In this document: piece after piece, positions 1-12,675 of the stretch
Position numbering within the stretch: the first letter of the stretch is position 1
Layout of the letters: every line of letters begins with the position of its first letter
DNA from: Patagioenas fasciata
Lineage: Eukaryota > Chordata > Aves > Columbiformes > Columbidae
Direction of reading: 5' to 3'
DNA length: 64,000 nucleotides
NCBI RefSeq assembly: GCF_037038585.1
Contig: NC_092523.1
Coordinates: forward strand, 30,598,501-30,662,500
Notes under the pieces: model-generated
The model's database searches: none
Seen by the model: the letters and a program-made list of their open reading frames with translations, nothing else
What the model was told of the DNA's origin: nothing
Translations under genes and position numbers: made by a program

Positions 1-2891
1 ACTCTTTAAAATAAAATATATAGCTTTCTCAAATATTGTGCAAGTTACTGTGTGAGATTTTATGACATTTATAATGTAAAAGGTTAGAGCTGGCCTTAGA
101 AATGAACTTGGTTATTCCACATGATCTGAGATGCAAAAAGATAAATTCACAAACAACCAACAAAGAGCTCTCTGGGGACTCTGGACTGACCTCAAAATTA
201 GATCTAAAGGTAAGGAAGAATCATTAGTAGGGAATCCTAAAAATTCTGACTAAAGGGTTATTTTTGTTTAAGAATGCTTCTTTTCTCATCTACTTCACCC
301 TGTTATAGAAATCCAAAAGGCCAATCAACATGGCAAGAATCATACCTATATCTATGTATGTATGCACTGTATGTGCCAATATATACTAGAATGAAAAAAA
401 ATCACGTGGAAACATCGTCTTCCTTTTCTTCATTGATACTATTATGAAAAATCTTTAATTCTGGCTACAAGACTGAATGTCGGGATTTTATCAATAGTGC
501 AAGTCTCATTAGGTTCTTAGATTTCTAAAATACGTGGTGTGCAGAAGAATATGGTCAGCACTTTTTTATAGAATTGTGAATATGTTCATTCAGCAAATTC
601 TTACAGCAGCAGAAAAACAAACAAATTCATCAACATAAATGTCTGATTGCAATTTGGTTTCTCCTGGTTTTGCACAACGAGAGATTTTTAGGCAGCACCT
701 TCTCATGTTAGGAACAAGATTAGAGTTTTTGTTCTTCAGATTCATTACATTGATCTCTGTTGCTACATCATCAGTTATAATAAAAGCAGTGGGAGACAAA
801 ATCAATGTTCTGTTTGACTTATACAACTGCCCCCAAAATCTCTATGCAAGGTTTCTTTGCTTTTTGAAACCTATCAAACTTCCATTTTAATCTGAACTTT
901 CTTCCAGCAAGATCACTATTTTTTTTTTTCCCAAATTACTAATTATTCTCTAACAACCTAATTGAGAGTAAAGCAAACCTCTCTTTACCAGGCAGCACAG
1001 GAAAGTTGTTTTCTCTTGCGTTAAAGAACTTTACGCTTTCTCATTCATTTAGTACATGGTTGTATATGGCAGTGCTCCTTGAAGTTCAACTCCGTGTAGG
1101 GTTCAACAAAACCCAGAAATATTAGCTGAACTACTGATCAGCAAAAATATTGTGGCAGAGGATCTCCCATGTGTGCAGCTTTGATTTGCTATCATTACAT
1201 CACAGTGCTCAGGATGAACAGAAGTAGGCTTGGTGAGAACTAGTCTATCAAGGCAAACAGAGAACACCAGGAAGCTGCGTTCTTGTCTGTCTGAGATGTT
1301 TGACAATTGACAGATATGGAGAGAAAAAAAAGATCGAGGTTCCTCAACTCTGAACACTGACTGCAAAGATGTGCAAATGACATTGCAAAGCACAGATGCA
1401 GATAAGAAGACACGTTATACAAAAATCATGGCTGCGAGAAAACTGCTTATTGCTTAGACTTTCAAAATAAAACTTTAATATATTTCAAAGATTCAGCTGC
1501 CTTGAAAAATATTAGTTTAATGAACCAAGTAAAAGCAAACAAGAGCATCTCATACATTTAGTGTTATATGAAGTATACGCCAGACAACATGAATTTCCAT
1601 TTTCCTCAGTCTTGCAGACCAGAGACAGTTTAATACCTTGAGATTTTCTGCCGTGACTGGCAGTGACAGCCAAAGGCACATGCCAAACTCTTCTTGTCTG
1701 GCTCACCAGGGCAGGCCAGTTGTTACTTCTGCTCGGGTGGCAGATATTTTGCTACTGTAGGATGGCTGCCAAAAGAGAGCTTCATCATCAAGTAGCAAGA
1801 GAAACATGGCAAAACTCTGAAAGGATGCTGCGAAATTTGAACATGAGCTTCTCAGAATATTTATAGAGATGAAAAGTCTTTGGAGCATCGACAGAGAGAA
1901 GACACAATCTAAAACTGAAAAAGTGAAAGCACAAAAGAAAAGCAGAATGCAGATTTTCTTTGTACCTGTGCTTTTTCAGCAATTGTCTTTCTATTGGAGA
2001 AGTTCCCTCAGAGAAACGTGCAAAACTCTCATCCCTATTTGCCAGAAACTGGAAAACATAAACCACTCTGATGGATATTAGAGTATAATCTGAAAGCTAC
2101 AGTCATGGATGAGCTCTATCCTATTAGTACGTAAGAGAACATGAGAAATTAAAGATGCAGCTAAAGTCAAATCACATCACAGATGGGGAGTGAAGTAGGA
2201 TGAAGTCACCAAATCATACCTTGCAACCTTTATGTACATCTTGTTACAACTTTTTAATACATTACATTGAAAATTCCTTCTCAGATCTTACTACCCAACT
2301 TGTGCTACACTCATAATTTTTTTCTGATGTCCAAGTAATTTATGGGCTAGCTGCTGTACGTTTCTTATTTTTTTCATTTTTCTTTGTTATTTGATTTACC
2401 CTTTGGAAATAGAATCTGCTTAAACATTCCTCTCCTATCGTTTTTATTAGCTGCCTCTGCACTCTCAGACAAACATGTCCATAACTCCAAAATAAACTAT
2501 ACTCCTAATATTACTTCTCAGAGTCTGGAAATATTGATACTAATGAGCATCCTCTAGTACAATGAGATTCTTTCTGCACTGGGAGAATTTGGCCCATTTT
2601 TTCTCTCCCCTATTCATCCACAGAATCGCAGCCGTGCTTGGGTCCCTGCAAGCTGGTACTGCAGAAGAAAGCTCAATGGACTGATAAGGTCTCTGCCTGT
2701 GCTGGTCTGAGTGATGACTGCATTTTTGGGGGTACATAATAAATATATTCATATAGCTTCTGAGTTTATCTCCTCCCACTGAGTACTGACAATGATTGTT
2801 TAACAGATTATAATCTCTTCAAAACAGGGTTTTCTTGATCTCAGTTTCTTACACAGTTCTAAGAATTCTGCAACATTTAGTGAATAATAGT
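1..2891. other. Unique AT-rich DNA, no supported gene
   Basis: Both strands were read for coding or RNA genes. Several short frames of 60-96 codons occur on both strands, often overlapping each other. None shows a recognisable domain, a signal peptide or a convincing pair of splice sites. No interspersed repeat was recognised. Only short homopolymer runs are present, for example a T run near 918-928. Confidence 0.6.
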
Positions 2892-2915
2892 ATCAATCAA
2901 TCAATCAATCAATCA
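2892..2915. repeat. (TCAA)n microsatellite
   Basis: About six copies of the tetranucleotide ATCA/TCAA are read directly from the sequence. The array breaks to AGTC at its right edge. It is a simple repeat with no function implied. Confidence 0.9.
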
Positions 2916-5900
2916 GTCATCCAATGTGCTCTGATACTTCTCACTCCACTTCCCAAATTTAACCACATAGCTACATAAAATTCATACCAATAAAATGCTT
3001 AGTCAGTTTTTGAAAATCCACTTCAGCCTCTTAATGGGATGTGCATTGCAAGGGAAGCTGTTCTGCCTGCACTAATTCTGTTTTCAGTGGGAAAAAGCTG
3101 AAGGAACTAGCCTTTGGAAATGGTTGAAATTCCTGTAAGTGGAATTCTATCATATAAAATTAGCGAACATATAAAACATTTATTGCTACAGAGATACTAC
3201 ACAGCTGCTTGGATCTGTATTTTTTTTTTTTACTTAGTTTATAGCCAACATCTTCTTTAAAAGAAGTATTCAACTAGTTCTTAATGTGTAGCCTACAATA
3301 TAACTGGGTTCCCTCCTGTGTCTGCTGCAATAGCAGCATTCCCTCAGAGTAATAAATATTCTCTATATGGCAATTAAGTTTAGGCATGATTGTAAATGCA
3401 AAGTTCAGGAGGTTACCATTAATATTATCTTACATCCTTATTTCCTGTTGTCTTCATAGCTTAACATGTTTATTCTTAAATTAGAACATAATTAGCAAAT
3501 CATATAGCTCATTCTTACTGAAAATAGCAGCTCAACAAAATGTTTCCTATCATCTGAGGCTGACCTTCCCACAGGCTGCATATCCTTGAACAGCACATTG
3601 TAATAAGAGAAATCAGTTATTTTGGATCTAGGCCAAACCCTAATTTCATTTCTCTGGCTGCCCCCCTGCTTTCCAGTTCTTCTCCCAGCTCTCCCCAGTA
3701 ACACTCACATATGTGAGTTAGAGTTAAGAAGTTGCAGTTGGTAAACAAAACAAAGACAAAACTGCTAAGAAGTTAATGAAAACATCAGTAAGTCATAGCA
3801 TCTGGATCTCATCATGCACCTCTGACGTAAGGAAGATGTCCAGATGTTAGCAGAACTGTAGCAGTTGAAATATTTTGTGAGCAAGGCTCCTTCCAAACAA
3901 TCAGACGCAAAACAGTTCAGCACTTTCAGCAGTTTTTGGGAATGTTTCAAATATATAATGGTCTTTCAGATGTGCAAAATGTCTGCTCTGAGCTGAAAGA
4001 ATACCCAGTCTGGGGAGCTGGGTCTGGGAATGAGAAGCCTCTGCTTTTGGGAAGTACATATGAATGTTCAAAGAGCAGGAGAAGATGAGGCCTCTCTGTT
4101 GTCTGTCATTAGGGGAGACTTCTAGCAGAGACACAATGCTCATCTTGTGGTATCCAGGATTTAAGACTAGAGTCTGACAATATCCAGAATGACAAATTAT
4201 GAAACTGGGCCCAGAGAGAGCAGACCATAATTTTCATCTTTCTCACTCATTTTTAATCTCCACCTGACAATGTGTACTACATACAAGCCTTGCATGCTGA
4301 AAAGTATAAATGATGAGGCTGTTTCCCTAACAGGTAGTTGACAGGTGTGTAGTTTTCTTCCTTCCCCTCATGTCTAAGCTCCCTGATGGAACGGTGGTAT
4401 TATTCATGTTCAGGTGCTCATTCTCCATTTGTGGAGTGACACAAGAGCTCAGTTCCTCTCAGACATGTTTTGTGGGTTGCTCTGTGTGTGCACCCTCCCT
4501 CCTTGGCCCATGCTCATAAAGAATCAGCTTGGAGTCCCCAAGAAAGAAGTAAAGTTATTTCTAGAAATTCCTGATTGCTGAAGTGTCCTGGGACTGAATT
4601 TCTCTTTTGCAAATATCTCAGCCACAGGACAGGACATGAGGGTGCTGCTGGCTGTTCGGTGCAGTCCTAGAATTGACTATGATGACTACGGAAAAAACAG
4701 AATGCTGAAAAAAGGGTGTATTTTGATAATCCCCTGCAGCTGTTGTAACTTGAATGCATGAGGATTGTGTAGCAACCATTTTTATAATGTACGTAGCATA
4801 CTGTGTATTTCTTATTGTAAGCTTGGACAGAATAGTGATATTGTTGTAGTCTGATTACAGAAATGATGGTGGAGTTCCATGAAATAAATTTTTAAAATTT
4901 CACTAATGGAGGAAAATGTGAAAGTCATAAGTAAAAATTTCTGATTGTCCACTCCACCAACACTGTAATTTAGTTCTGCTGTATGAAAATATCCATTACA
5001 AATACCCGAGGTGACAGAAGATGCACGCTTTCTTTTCCCTGTTAGTACTACAACGTCTATTGGTATCAGACTTCAAATTAGAAGCACGAGGGTGTTGGAA
5101 ACAGCATTCCAGCAGCTGAAAATAACAACACCAGAATCATGCTACAGGCAGCTATGATCTTTCTGGCACTTCTCTTCATTTTCATATGGAGAGTGTGGAA
5201 TTAAAAAGTTGAACATGGAATAAGAACCTAATGATGCATCTAATTCCAAATGCCATTTTGAATGAGGATTTTGACTGCAGGACTTTGTCTTAAGTAAATT
5301 CCAGTCATTCCATGATAAAAACAATAGCGCTAAAAAAGGCATATAATACTCTATGAATCTCATTGGAAATTTAGGGTGGCAACATTTTCAAAAAATAGAA
5401 ACCCTTATGCATGAAATTTATTATTTCTGACTATGTTTGATGTCTGAATTTGAAAGACGTGCAGAATTACAATTCACATTCAAGTTTGTTCAGTAAATCT
5501 ATGGATAACAACAAATCTCTTGTTACCAGAAAATTGTTTGCCATTTTCATGTTTCTTTTCCATAGATTACAGTCTATTTACAAGTACGTATCAAATCAAT
5601 ACCTGATCATTCTCTGCCTCTATATATAACAGCCTGAATAAAGCTATAGGAGATGATCTCCAGATGAGGGGTCATTCCTTTCTTAAAAATGCTGATACAG
5701 TCAAACAGTGACATATCTGAGGCTATATATCAGGTACTCTCAGGCTCTACAACATACCAATTTTCTAAAATCTTATTTCAACTACATACTGTAAATCTAC
5801 TTCTCCAGTCTCAGAACAAAGCAAATACTTAAAGCAGTAATTTGTCTTCTGCATGAGTATAAATTTTAGGGATAGGTAAAAGCTAATGAAAAACACTTTA

Positions 5901-5967
5901 CCTTAGCCTGAGGCTTTAAAAATTTCCCAAGGATGAGAGTTCCTTTACTTATTTTGTACATGTATAT
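2916..5967. other. Unique AT-rich DNA, no supported gene
   Basis: No family-level homology was recognised on either strand. Open frames stay at or below 80 codons and look like chance. A T run lies near 3220-3231. The 4.37-4.68 kb part is somewhat richer in G+C but shows no open frame with good splice sites. Confidence 0.55.
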
Positions 5968-6035
5968 AAAATTCACAGCTATTGCTTATATATATATATA
6001 TATGCCTGGAAGTATAAGCAATAGTTGTGAATTTT
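5968..6035. repeat. Perfect inverted repeat (23-bp stem) with (TA)n loop
   Basis: Bases 5968-5990 pair with 6013-6035 over 23 consecutive positions. The only non-Watson-Crick pair is 5978 G against 6025 T, which would be a G-U wobble in plus-strand RNA. The 22-nt loop (5991-6012) starts with a TA run. Pairing stops at 5967/6036 (T against T). Arms about 22-23 nt long resemble the arm length of a microRNA precursor, but the lower stem is missing. An inverted duplication by template switching, or a remnant of a palindromic transposon, would also fit. The pairing is seen directly; any function is inference. Confidence 0.85.
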
Positions 6036-7286
6036 TTAAGAATGAGTCAATCCTCAAGATTTTGCAATCCATAAAACAGTATGTTTTAAGGCATCAGAGT
6101 TAAGCGGAAAGAATAAGAAAAAACAGCAATTATAAACCAAATGGAAATATAGGGATGCTGATGATGGAGAACAAATTAGCTACCAGCAAGAGCAGATAGT
6201 GTGTTGCAGATGGTCTCAGTGGCAAGACATGCAAGAGACTGAGATGGCCAGCAGTAAGAGAAACTTAAATAATGATATCGTTCTAGCTAATAATAATAAA
6301 TTAAAAAATAAAAGGTGTATTCAAAGGGGCCTGCAAAGAAACTCTGCATAAGTAGATTCAAAATTAACCCAGCCCTTATTAAACACATGAAAACTAGATA
6401 AAAGCTGACTGATAGTCTTGTGAAAGGAATCTAAATGGAAAAGAATTGTTTGATGGAATTACTTTCTCTGCAGTTGCAGAGCACTCTCTGTAGCTGCATC
6501 TTTAGCAATTACATGGACATACATAATCTTTCCAGATCGTTCAAACACTAGCAAAGTAGGCAAAATGAGTGGTTGCCTGTATCAAATCTTTGCAAATGAG
6601 TAATTTTTCATTTATTTGGCAATTAACAGAAAACAAAACCAAGAAAAATAAGACTGGCAAAACCCTACTTTATGTTTAGTGGGCCAAATGGTACAAAATA
6701 AATTTAATTCTGGGGTGAATTAAATACTGTGAACTTTTAGTGAACTTTAATCAAGAAAAAATTGACATAATTGAAAATGATAAATGGTATGTAGGTAAAT
6801 CAATAATTTTGTTTGAAATACAAAAGCTGAAGTTTTATTAGAAAAATATCAAATAAGTAATGTTTTTCCCCAGACTTTCAATGACTACGCCACCGTAGCA
6901 AAACTGGTAGTAATTCAATAAAACTAGACTACCTACATTTTTTTCCTCTTTTTTTTTTTTTTTTATTTTGGTTGATGATAACAGATATTTCAGAAGACAA
7001 TTTAGCTTTTTCATCATATGCATAGTCAGTTGTACTCAATGTCTGAACAAGTTTTCTGAAAAATGCTGGTGAAAATGAAAAAGACAAGATCTTTTAGACG
7101 TGCCATATGGTGGACATAACGGATCTTAGTACAGTGCAGATAAATGCTACACTGGACCATCTACAATTTATCATGCAGATAATTCAGCCGACAGCAGAGG
7201 CACTAGGAGAGATCTGTCTGCAGTGTTTTGAGGGTATGTAGGTTTCAGAGCTGAGAATGATGCCTGCAGGCTCTGGGGAAGCTCAC
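6036..7286. other. Unique AT-rich DNA with a T run, no gene
   Basis: The stretch is very AT-rich and includes a TAATAATAATAAA-type patch near 6290-6310 and a long T run at about 6950-6964. No gene, RNA or interspersed repeat was recognised. Confidence 0.6.
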
Positions 7287-7461
7287 CCTGTGCTGCTCTC
7301 CTCCTTGTGCATAAAATCCTGGTCTCTGTTGAGAGGTCTGTCTACTGAAGGAGCCAGAATGTGCTTCCCTTCCCAGCTGAGGATGTGGCCTGACATCAGT
7401 AAGGAGAATAAACTGGGAATTCCTGAGGAAATGTTGCTATTTGTCATGAATGCAGTAACAG
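7257..7461 (+). other. Weak plus-strand exon candidate ending at a strong donor
   Basis: An open frame runs from an ATG at 7257 through 7461, where the sequence reads ACAG then GTAAAG, a good 5' splice site. The upstream acceptor (TTTCAG, near 7240-7250) has a poor pyrimidine tract. The translated segment resembles nothing I know. The stretch is more GC-rich than its flanks, and the opposite strand also has an open frame with splice-like edges at 7287-7389. The two candidates compete, and both may be chance. Confidence 0.1.
7287..7389 (-). other. Weak minus-strand exon candidate (103 nt)
   Basis: On the minus strand a long pyrimidine-containing tract ends in GATGTCAG just before 7389. The segment ends in CACAGG followed by GTGAGC, so both splice sites look good. 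One frame is open throughout, starting with two bases of a split codon. No known protein is recognised. Its phase does not directly match the end of the candidate exon at 10438-10592, so a shared transcript would need another exon between them. Confidence 0.12.
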
Positions 7462-7726
7462 GTAAAGTTACAATTTTCATGTTGACCATTTAACGAAATC
7501 TGACAACTTGAGTCTTGTTCTCTCCTCTTATTCTTTGCTGTTCATTCCATTGTCCCAAGTTGTATCCCATCTCATCTGGGTAATTTTGATGTCCCTGCAA
7601 TTGAAAATGCTTCCATTGTGTTTAGTGATTTATTTAGTGATTCATTTTCCACATTTTGAGGTCATTAGATGTGACTACAAGTATGTGTCTAGATTATCTT
7701 TGTCTGTGTAAAGCAGGAAAGAGAAG

Positions 7727-8050
7727 TCACCATTGGAAAACCATGAGCAACGCTGCCATCAAAAGTAGTTTGACCATGATGTGCCTGTGCAAAGCTGCAT
7801 CGCACTGCTCCTCAGGACAGCTATTTTGCACACCGCTACCGTACCTCACCGTATTCATACAAGTGTCATTGGCCACAGCTGGCTGAACCACAGGCTGTTC
7901 TGCCACATGATGAGACAGCACATGGAATAACTCAGCCCTGGTGTTAAGGTTCAAAAGCAGCATGAGGCTGCAGTTCTCCATCGTGGCCAGGGCAGGATGG
8001 CATGCAGAGGTGATCTGAGAGGACCCTTCACCATGCTCACTCAAAATCAA
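7727..8050 (-). other. Unrecognised open frame in a GC-richer block
   Basis: A 107-codon minus-strand frame lies in a block visibly richer in G+C and CpG than its surroundings. The predicted product has a leucine- and histidine-rich middle and three cysteines but no motif I can assign. There is no clear promoter, and no splice site was tied to its ends. It is listed because the composition changes here, not because coding is shown. Confidence 0.12.
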
Positions 8051-9003
8051 AACATCTCTAGCTACAATCTTTGAGTTCCATTCAACTTACGTAGTTTTGA
8101 TACTTTTTGCCCAAGAGTAATGCTACCTTTCTTTTGTGTCATTAAGACTACAGGATCTAATGGAAAAGACGTTTTCCACTATATTTTTCCATGGTATTTA
8201 TAGAAGGTAGATAGTATTGCCTATTCAATGATTATATCAGATTATACTGCATGATTTGCTGTTTCAGTGCACAAGCTAGTAGGTTTTTTTAAAGGCAAAA
8301 TATTTTTTAGATTACTTTTCCTTGAATATGCCATCAAGAATGCATATTTCACATTTTCTTCTTTCTTTTGCAAATATTGTGTTCTTTTTCAAAGGTGTGT
8401 CTTGATAACACAAATTGCTGATCTAAGTGGATTTCTTATTTCAGTGTCATGACCCTCCTTTTTCATTTTTAGGCAGTCAGCAGTTTAAAGTGCTGATATT
8501 CCAGAGAACAAACAGAATAGAAACACAACGTGCTGCTGCTTTGTTTCTCTTCCTAAGTCTCTGTTATTTGTGAAGTATTTTCAGGAATACATGCTGAGAC
8601 CTACTTGAATTACATATTGAACTGCTTATTGGGGGCTTAGCCTGATGATTTTCTGACTTTCTGACTGACAGCAGCCCAAATATACTAGTGGACTGACAAG
8701 CCTACATCACCAGCACAGCCTGGAAAATGGAACTGTCACTGCTTTTAAGGGTCCTCTAACATCTAAGCCTTGTGCTGATAAAAAAAGTGATGGCTCATAA
8801 CCATCTGCCAAGTAGAATAAAAACATGCCGACCCTTATCAGTGCAGCTAAAAAGGCTAAAGGGTTCATGTTCACTCCTCGTTTCTAGGAATGTGACAGAG
8901 TCTCAAGAAATATAATTAGCAGTTGTCTATCCCCCAAATATTTGACAATCATATGCAAGGTTAAATATATACATTTATCAAAGCTTTTTTGCATCCTGAT
9001 AAA

Positions 9004-9027
9004 ACCTACATACTTTCATATGTAGGT
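9004..9027. repeat. Short perfect hairpin (9-bp stem, 6-nt loop)
   Basis: ACCTACATA at 9004-9012 is the exact reverse complement of TATGTAGGT at 9019-9027, separated by CTTTCA. It is small enough to be chance. Confidence 0.7.
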
Positions 9028-10030
9028 CACATACAGAAGTTATAAATTACATGTCATTATGTTTTCCTGTGTGAACTGATGAAAGGAAAACAATTTTATA
9101 GAAGACAGTTGGTAGTAGTTGTCTTATGTGGACACAGGCCAGAGATACTTGGAGTCCATTGCTGCAAATGCCATTCTGAACTTAACTATAAATTAAAAAG
9201 CTTACTTTGAAGCATGCCCATAAACATCTCTAGCAGGTGGAATGGAAACGAATGCCAGGGTAAACAAGTGTCCGGCTGACCAGGCAACAAGCAGATTAAA
9301 CAAAAGCTGATTTGGCCCCACCAGCTTCCCTTTTATAGATCTGTCTAACGTCCATGCCTTTTTACTCAGACTTTCTTTCCTCTTGGTCCTGCTTCCACTG
9401 CAATTTCAGCAACATCCTAATAATAGGACCCATGTTGTCCCTGCTGCTCCGTGCCCTGCAGTCTTTAAGCTAGCAAAGCAGTCCAGTTTTCTAACTCTAA
9501 CACACCTGAGAGAGATGAAATGGACTATCTGCCCAGTTCAGTTTGCAATGGAAAAGAGGTTGATGTCTGTCACTTTCACAACACTGTCATGTTTGTGACT
9601 ATACTGCTGAGTACTGAAGTAAATATAGTGTCCCCACCTCCTGTGACCATGAGGCTTTACTGTAAAACAGGGGCAAAGCTGACGTCCTCTGCTCAGGACA
9701 TTCACTGTCCTTTGCCATCTGTGGGGACAGACACAGAATTTATCCATCCACTAACACAGTGGGCAGAACAAGTTTTTATGAGTTGCTTTAATTTAAGGCA
9801 GGTTTCTGCCTCCTGGTTCTTTATAGGCCATGGGCACTCACTGCCTCATTACCTGACGTTACCTGTTTTGGAATTAGTGCACCCTCACCAATGTCTGCTG
9901 TGCACTTAGCTGCTCTTATTCCTCCAAAACATGAGTGCAGAAGAATGATGTAAAAGTTCAGTTTACATTAGTGAGCCATACGGTCTCCCTCTTGGTCATC
10001 TCATTCTTGATCTTATCGCTATTCACATTT

Positions 10031-10096
10031 CTCCTCCCCGCTTCCCTCCCCCTTGTGCCCCCCCCTCCCCCCAGCTCATTCCCCCCCCTCCCCGGG
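10031..10096 (-). other. C-rich tract; G-quadruplex motif on the minus strand
   Basis: C runs lie at 10044-10046, 10048-10052, 10058-10065 and 10067-10072, with spacers of 1, 5 and 1 nt. This meets the usual four-run quadruplex rule on the minus strand, and an i-motif could form on the plus strand. Two further C runs follow at 10081-10088 and 10090-10093, ending in CCCGGG. The surrounding DNA is AT-rich, so the tract stands out. The pattern is seen directly; in vivo folding is inference. Confidence 0.75.
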
Positions 10097-11773
10097 ATAA
10101 ACTAACCCCACTGTAAGTATACAAACAAACCGAAGTGATCCTTCTGGCATGTTACACCCATTGTACATTTCTGCTGCCTTTTCTGAAACCTCTAAATGCT
10201 GCAATAACAAAAGTAACAACCCCAGCAGGGTGAATGAGAAGCATTCATTCTAATGGACAGAAAATAACAGAAGAAGAAAATAAAGTGAATTAAATTATCT
10301 TCTCCTCCAGCCCTCTATTATGGTTTGTCTCGGGTTTTTGAGTCTGTGCAAGTCAAAATAAAAATGTGAACTGTAACCATATAGTTGGTTGGTAATTTAT
10401 ATCTCAGAAGCCTAGCTCTGGCATACCTGACACTCACTTGGAGCTCATAGCACTCAAATCCTTGCCAGAGGAAATACCAGTAATCGCTCAGTGCAGAGCC
10501 CAGATATTCCAACTGACACACTCCTTGGCTGCAAAACACTCCGTAACGCAACTCACTGGAGCACATCACAGCAGTAAAGCACAGGGTCTGACCTAACAAC
10601 AAAATAAAACGCTTCAGCACACTTCAGTCTGAGGAGTTTGCGCCATAATATCAGACCAAAATTCACTGCTTCTTTTCTTTTAACTGATGTTTATCTCATC
10701 CAGTTAGAGGAGCACATACAGTCCCACCACAGGCATAGCACCAAAGTAACATGACACAGAAACAAAAGGCTGGAGAAATACTTAAGAGGTGACATCAATA
10801 CATTATGCAAATGATTCCAGTAATTACCATTATTGATTATAGTCCCTTACAAATCTTAAAGCATGCTTATGTAATGTCCTTCTCACCTGCCAGTCGTCTG
10901 TCTCTTGTGTTTTTCCAGATAACATCCAAGGCTCTAGCAGTGGAGTCCCTGATATGATCACTAAATGATCTTCTGAGAGGGGCTTTCACTGGATGATGCA
11001 TAATGCAGATCGATCACACATCCAGGGTCGAATGGCTGTATCCTGGTCTCAGGAAAAAGGGCATTATTTGCCTGGGGATCTGTCTGAATTCCTTTTCACC
11101 AGGCAGGCAGGTTGTTACTTTATATAATTTGTCGTCAGCCTTGTGGAGCTTTTCCTTGAAGAGTCAGGCATTGCAGTTCTCACTGCGGATGCAGGAAAGC
11201 TCAGACTGCAGCCAGCCTACTGGAAAGCTGCCAAAATCTTACATCTGGAACAGTTTACAAATGAGCTAACGATACAGTCATTTAGATTTGGGGCTTTATT
11301 TGTGGATATCTATAGGATTCTAGCTTCCTGTTTAATCAAATAACTTACCAGACACATACTTGCATGCTCATTTATTAGGATAATATTTCCTTGCTTAACT
11401 GATATTTCAGGTAATCTTTCATGTTTTGACATGAAAAAGGTAAGAAACAGAAAAGAGATAAAGTAATTTTAAGTATCTGCAGTTCAGGTATTTTATTTTG
11501 TCACCGTATTTTTCTTGCATATCACCCTATCTGTGGCACAGAATAGGGCCTGATTCTGACTGCCCTGCACATAGTACTTCATGCCAATGCAGTAATGAAG
11601 AGATGGAAATACAAAATTGAGAGGAAAAGAGAAAAGCCGAAAAAAGGACAGGGGACTAGGCCTCCACATCTTTGCTGAATGGAAAAATACGGTCTCATAT
11701 GTAAAATGTTTATGAATGTAACTGAGATTAATAGTCACAGTAAATGAAACTATTTGACCTTGCTTATTTTTAC
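10097..11773. other. Unique DNA flanking the exon candidate, no other gene seen
   Basis: Plus-strand frames at 11003-11343 (88 and 66 codons, overlapping in two frames) carry no recognisable motif. An acceptor directly abutting a donor (TTTCAG then GTAATC) lies at 11410/11411 on the plus strand; such juxtapositions recur by chance in the window. Confidence 0.45.
10438..10592 (-). CDS. Candidate internal coding exon, unrecognised product
   Basis: On the minus strand a T-rich tract ending in TTGTTGTTAG precedes base 10592, and CTCCAA followed by GTGAGTGT marks the end at 10438. Both splice sites are strong. The 155-nt segment is open in only one frame: two bases of a split codon followed by 51 codons. 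The encoded stretch has five cysteines and several aromatic residues, including the motif DYWYFLWQGFECYEL. If translated from the ATG at 10618-10620 without splicing, the same frame gives a hydrophobic N-terminus that mimics a signal peptide. I do not recognise the family. It joins in phase with the micro-exon candidate at 11774-11806. No homology supports it, and a chance open segment of this size is quite possible. Confidence 0.22.
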
Positions 11774-11806
11774 CTTTTAAATTGATTACTGTGTCCTGTG
11801 GCTTCC
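11774..11806 (-). other. Candidate 33-nt micro-exon
   Basis: On the minus strand a long pyrimidine tract ending in TTTCTCCCTCAG immediately precedes 11806, and TTAAAAG followed by GTAAAAATAAG lies at 11774. The 33 nt keep the frame (2 + 30 + 1), encoding KPQDTVINLK. The leftover G pairs in phase with the GT that starts the candidate exon at 10438-10592, giving a Gly codon. Splice-site quality is the only evidence. Confidence 0.13.
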
Positions 11807-12597
11807 CTGAGGGAGAAAGGGAGGAATAAAGGGGTAGCTGAGGCTCCCCTCTCCTCTTCTTACTATTATGCATGGTGATGTGAGAAGAGGTGAGAGATCC
11901 CAGTCTAAAAACCTAATCACCTTTGTTATCAGGGGAGACAAGAACTGTTGAATAAAATTTTCTTGTTAATTTGAGTTGGAGTCCTTCATTTTTACAGCAA
12001 CTACAGCTATTAAAGTCAGATACCATTATTTTTCTTGAGAACAGTTAGGTTATCATGAAAATTGATTAACTCTCACAAGGCTGGCACATACAGATCAAAT
12101 TACAGAATCGCAAGTTTCAGCCTGTGGATTTCCACTCCCTTTGAATTCCTTCCCAAGAACAAAACAGTTTTTCCTTTCATTCTATATTAGATAATTTATT
12201 TCACACTTTCTTATTGTTACAACTTTTTTTTTTTTTCCAGTGCCTTCTTAATTCCCTTCATTTTGATTAGTCCTCATTTTCTTTAAGACAAATCATGATC
12301 TCATTCTGACAATGAAAAGAAATTTACAGGATTTGTAATAGTGTGACTGAGAGAAGAATTGGCTCACCGTCTATTTAATGCAGGTCATAATTTCTTCCTA
12401 TCTAAGCCTTTGTTTTTTATCGTTATAGAGTGTCTGCAAACACTAATGTCCTGTGTACATCTTTGAGTGTAACCAACAGCAGCAAGGGATCTCTAGAGTT
12501 TGCAATTGCTTTCCTCATTACATTTCTCCAACTTTTGGAGCCTGGATAGAGAAAGAAGCAGCCAACTCTAGAGAAATTCAATATGATTACAGACTTC

Positions 12598-12617
12598 TTT
12601 TTTTTTTTTTTTTTTTT
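12598..12617. repeat. Poly-T run
   Basis: An uninterrupted T run of 20 bases followed by AAATTA. It may be the reverse of an old poly-A tail, but no retrocopy was recognised next to it. Confidence 0.85.
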
Positions 12618-12675
12618 AAATTATTCTGGCAAAACTTCCTTGTACAGCAAGTGACAGTGCTCTACACAGGCAAAC

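Larger units (their letters stand above)
7462..10030. other. Unique DNA, no supported gene outside the weak frame noted
   Basis: No interspersed repeat was recognised. A 129-codon plus-strand frame at 9520-9909 and a 71-codon frame at 9383-9598 lack recognisable domains and convincing splice pairs, so I treat them as chance frames. Confidence 0.5.
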
